15,121 nt of DNA. Source: UBA73 sp964364885. GTDB lineage: Archaea > Nanobdellota > Nanobdellia > Pacearchaeales > GW2011-AR1. Where the stretch lies: contig CAYIOA010000015.1 in assembly GCA_964364885.1 (NCBI GenBank), positions 1 to 15,121 of the forward strand, in the 5' to 3' direction. Shown one piece after another: positions 13,817 to 15,121 of the stretch (the first letter of the stretch is position 1; every line of letters begins with the position of its first letter). The notes beneath the pieces were generated by a model. That model was not told the origin of the DNA. It searched no databases and saw only the letters and a program-made list of their open reading frames with translations. The position numbers and the translations under genes were made by a program.

Positions 13817-14323
13817 ATGAATAGAAAGAAAATACTTTACGCCCTATTGACAGCAGGAATGCTGATATCTTTGTTTCTTTTATATGAGCATTTTTCAGTC
13901 AGCGCGGGCAAATTTTGCAAGTTTGGAGAGAACTTTGACTGCGGAATTGTGAATAAAAGCCCTTATGCGAATCTGGACGGTATTTCTTACTTGTTGAGCG
14001 TTGATTTCGGCTTGCCCCTTCCATTCATGGATATCTCAAGCAAGAGTCTTATTCTGGATTTATTAACATCGAATGCCTTCCTGGGATTTTTAACTTTATT
14101 ATTTATGCTGTTCTTAGTTAATGCAAAACACAGCAATAAAAACTTTCTCTGGATTAAAGCTAATAAGACAAGAAAATGGCTGCTGGGAGTTTCTGTTTTT
14201 TCTGTTTCTTATGGATTTTATCTGTTCTTAGTCCAGCATTTTATTCTGAGGACTTATTGCATATTCTGCCTGATACTCGATGTTATTTTAATTTGTGTTC
14301 TTTTTTTAGCGGTCAAAGAGTAA
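13817..14323 (+). CDS. vitamin K epoxide reductase (VKOR) family protein
   Basis: Integral membrane thiol oxidoreductase of 168 aa, which passes electrons from a periplasmic DsbA-like protein to a quinone and so supports disulfide formation outside the cell. It has the four functional cysteines: loop pair C34 and C42 (CKFGENFDC) and active-site CIFC at 148-151 at the start of the last helix. The conserved Ser48 in VNKSPYA is present. Hydrophobic segments lie near 6-22, 78-102, 120-141 and 147-165. The region after the Ser is divergent from the usual GIPVALLG motif. No thioredoxin-like domain is fused and no DsbA-like gene is nearby. The stop is followed by a T-rich tract. Confidence 0.87.
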   Translation: MNRKKILYALLTAGMLISLFLLYEHFSVSAGKFCKFGENFDCGIVNKSPYANLDGISYLLSVDFGLPLPFMDISSKSLILDLLTSNAFLGFLTLLFMLFLVNAKHSNKNFLWIKANKTRKWLLGVSVFSVSYGFYLFLVQHFILRTYCIFCLILDVILICVLFLAVKE

Positions 14324-14345
14324 AAATTTTTAAGGAGGGTTTTTT
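14321..14345 (+). terminator. candidate T-rich terminator after the VKOR gene
   Basis: The self-complementary TAAAAATTTTTA starts at the VKOR stop codon and is followed by GGAGGG and six T (14340-14345); a second run of six T lies at 14367-14372. Archaeal RNA polymerase ends transcription at such oligo-T tracts. The rest of 14373-14470 has no ORF or RNA gene that I can recognise. Confidence 0.4.
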
Positions 14346-14474
14346 ATAAGATTTAAATGTAAATTATTTTTTAAAGGGCCTGTGGCACTTAACTGCTCAT
14401 TTTTGTAGAGTTTAACTTATTCTATTTTCACTACCAACTTTTTTAGTCAAATTTTATTTCATAAAATAGAAAGA

Positions 14475-14482
14475 TTTAAATA
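14475..14482 (+). promoter_or_regulatory. TATA box of the nucleotidyltransferase gene
   Basis: TTTAAATA preceded by AGAAAGA. It begins 28 nt before an in-frame TTG at 14503 and 58 nt before ATG 14533, so the mRNA either starts at the TTG or carries a leader of about 30 nt. Confidence 0.6.
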
Positions 14483-14484
14483 GA

Positions 14485-14528
14485 TTAATCCTTTTAATAG
14501 GATTGAATAAACCTAAAAATAGGATTAA
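14485..14528. promoter_or_regulatory. three AGGATT/AATCCT boxes (candidate operator)
   Basis: TTAATCCT (14485-14492), AGGATTGA (14499-14506) and AGGATTAA (14521-14528). The first two form an inverted repeat over the predicted transcript start; the second and third are direct repeats 22 bp apart, about two helical turns. The gene's own winged-helix domain could be the binder, but that is inference. Confidence 0.35.
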
Positions 14529-14532
14529 CAAA

Positions 14533-15121
14533 ATGTTAAATAAAGAGCATCAAATACTTGAAGAATTTGTTAAAACACCTTGGAAGAAGTTTACTTTTAG
14601 GGAAATTAAAAAATTGTCTGGAAAGAAGTCCGAGAGTTATGTGTATAATTCATTAAAGAAATTCGTTAAGTCAAACATCCTTAAAGAAGAAAGAGTAGGC
14701 AATGTTGTGTTGTATTCACTAAACCTTTCCTTACATAAAACTATGGCTTATGCAAGTTTTGTATTAGAGTATCTAAGCTGGAATAAAAAATATATTCCAT
14801 ATAAAGACATAGAAAAGATAGCATCAAAAGTTCCCACTAAACTTTTTACATTTGTCATTACTGGAAGCTATGCAAAAAACACTCAAAAGAAAACCTCTGA
14901 TATTGATGTTGTTATTCTTTGTGATGTTACTTTTGAAACAAAAAAAATCTATGCAGAACTAAAACAAGATTGTGAATTGAACATACCGCCGATTCATTTA
15001 TATGTTTTTAAAAACTCAGAGTTCTTAGAAATGTTGCTAAATAAAGGGGCAAATTACGGAAAGGAGATAGCTAATAAAAACCTCATTTTATTTGGAGCAG
15101 AAAATTACTATAAAATAATTG
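14533..15121 (+). CDS. winged-helix plus nucleotidyltransferase (MNT) protein, 3'-truncated
   Basis: The first 196 residues are in the window and the frame runs off the end. Residues 1-65 look like a winged helix-turn-helix (TFREIKKLSGKKSESYVYNSLKK... then a VGNVVLYSLN wing). Residues 105-195 are a DNA polymerase beta-like minimal nucleotidyltransferase: GSYAKN (111-116) and SDIDVVIL (122-129) with metal-binding D123 and D125. The third acidic position appears to be taken by HLYVF (155-159) rather than Asp/Glu, as in other archaeal members. GANYGKEIANKNLILFGAENYY near the end matches archaeal nucleotidyltransferases often paired with HEPN proteins, so a HEPN domain or gene may follow. An alternative leaderless start is TTG 14503, adding ten residues. 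Confidence 0.75.
   Translation, partial: MLNKEHQILEEFVKTPWKKFTFREIKKLSGKKSESYVYNSLKKFVKSNILKEERVGNVVLYSLNLSLHKTMAYASFVLEYLSWNKKYIPYKDIEKIASKVPTKLFTFVITGSYAKNTQKKTSDIDVVILCDVTFETKKIYAELKQDCELNIPPIHLYVFKNSEFLEMLLNKGANYGKEIANKNLILFGAENYYKII

Noticed and set aside
14373..14410. GC-richer patch (GGGCCTGTGGCACTTAAC) that might be an RNA gene
   Set aside because: No cloverleaf, no T-loop GTTCRA, no C/D box pair and no stable hairpin that I could find.
14451..14467. ATTTTAT-TTC-ATAAAAT hairpin before the nucleotidyltransferase promoter
   Set aside because: It is pure A/T in both arms and so weak evidence for an operator or terminator in such AT-rich sequence.
1..15121. CRISPR array, tRNA, rRNA or insertion sequence with transposase
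   Set aside because: No regularly spaced repeats, no tRNA or rRNA signature and no transposase frame were seen on either strand.

Overview
The window looks like part of a metagenome-assembled genome of a DPANN archaeon, most like the Pacearchaeota/Woesearchaeota type; that lineage call is inferred from style, not tested. The evidence is low GC, an archaeal-type tryptophanyl-tRNA synthetase, HtpX and VKOR, many secreted proteins of archaeal type, and TATA boxes (TTTAAATA, TTTATATA) placed almost always 29 nt upstream of an ATG, which implies leaderless transcripts. Two runs of exactly 100 N (2915-3014 and 12716-12815) are scaffold joins. The first is flanked by the same 55 nt on both sides, so it is a false gap. 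No intergenic stretch exceeds 300 bases; the longest, 14324-14532, holds T-rich terminator-like sequence and a promoter/operator region.

Layout. 50-1788: a SleB-type cell-wall hydrolase with a Tat-like signal, convergent with trpS. 1906-3194: a secreted, disulfide-rich protein with a TIMP/NTR-like domain, split by the false gap. 3265-5241: a large single-pass membrane protein with an extracellular beta-rich region and a cytoplasmic domain resembling a degenerate class III nucleotidyl cyclase. 5238-5739 (minus): a small Cys-containing protein of unknown function, possibly frameshifted at its 5' end. 5792-6466 (minus): an FAD/NAD(P)H reductase. 6640-11138: a complete livJHMGF-type ABC importer operon. 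11091-11441 (minus): an O6-methylguanine-DNA methyltransferase overlapping livF tail to tail. 11552-12715: a squalene/phytoene synthase. After the second gap come htpX (minus), a divergent VKOR gene, and a 3'-truncated wHTH-nucleotidyltransferase gene.

How the genes fit together. The liv operon has a membrane-tethered binding protein, two permeases and two ATPases, with 1-6 nt spacing or 4-nt ATGA overlaps, and fits amino-acid scavenging by a host-dependent cell. VKOR would supply disulfide oxidation for Cys-rich exported proteins such as the 20-cysteine product at 1906. HtpX would provide membrane-protein quality control.

The most unusual structure is a pair of nested palindromes at 9588-9696, at the start of livG. 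The two hairpins share the stem base ACTCC/GGAGT and the loop TAAA but have different inner stems, each paired within its own hairpin, and each is enclosed by its own outer inverted repeat. They add about 41 in-frame codons before the conserved LivG start and would hide the Shine-Dalgarno of that internal start. Other points of interest are the pseudo-cyclase receptor, a 32-bp dyad just upstream of the liv TATA box, and a bacterial-type spore/cell-wall hydrolase in an archaeon.
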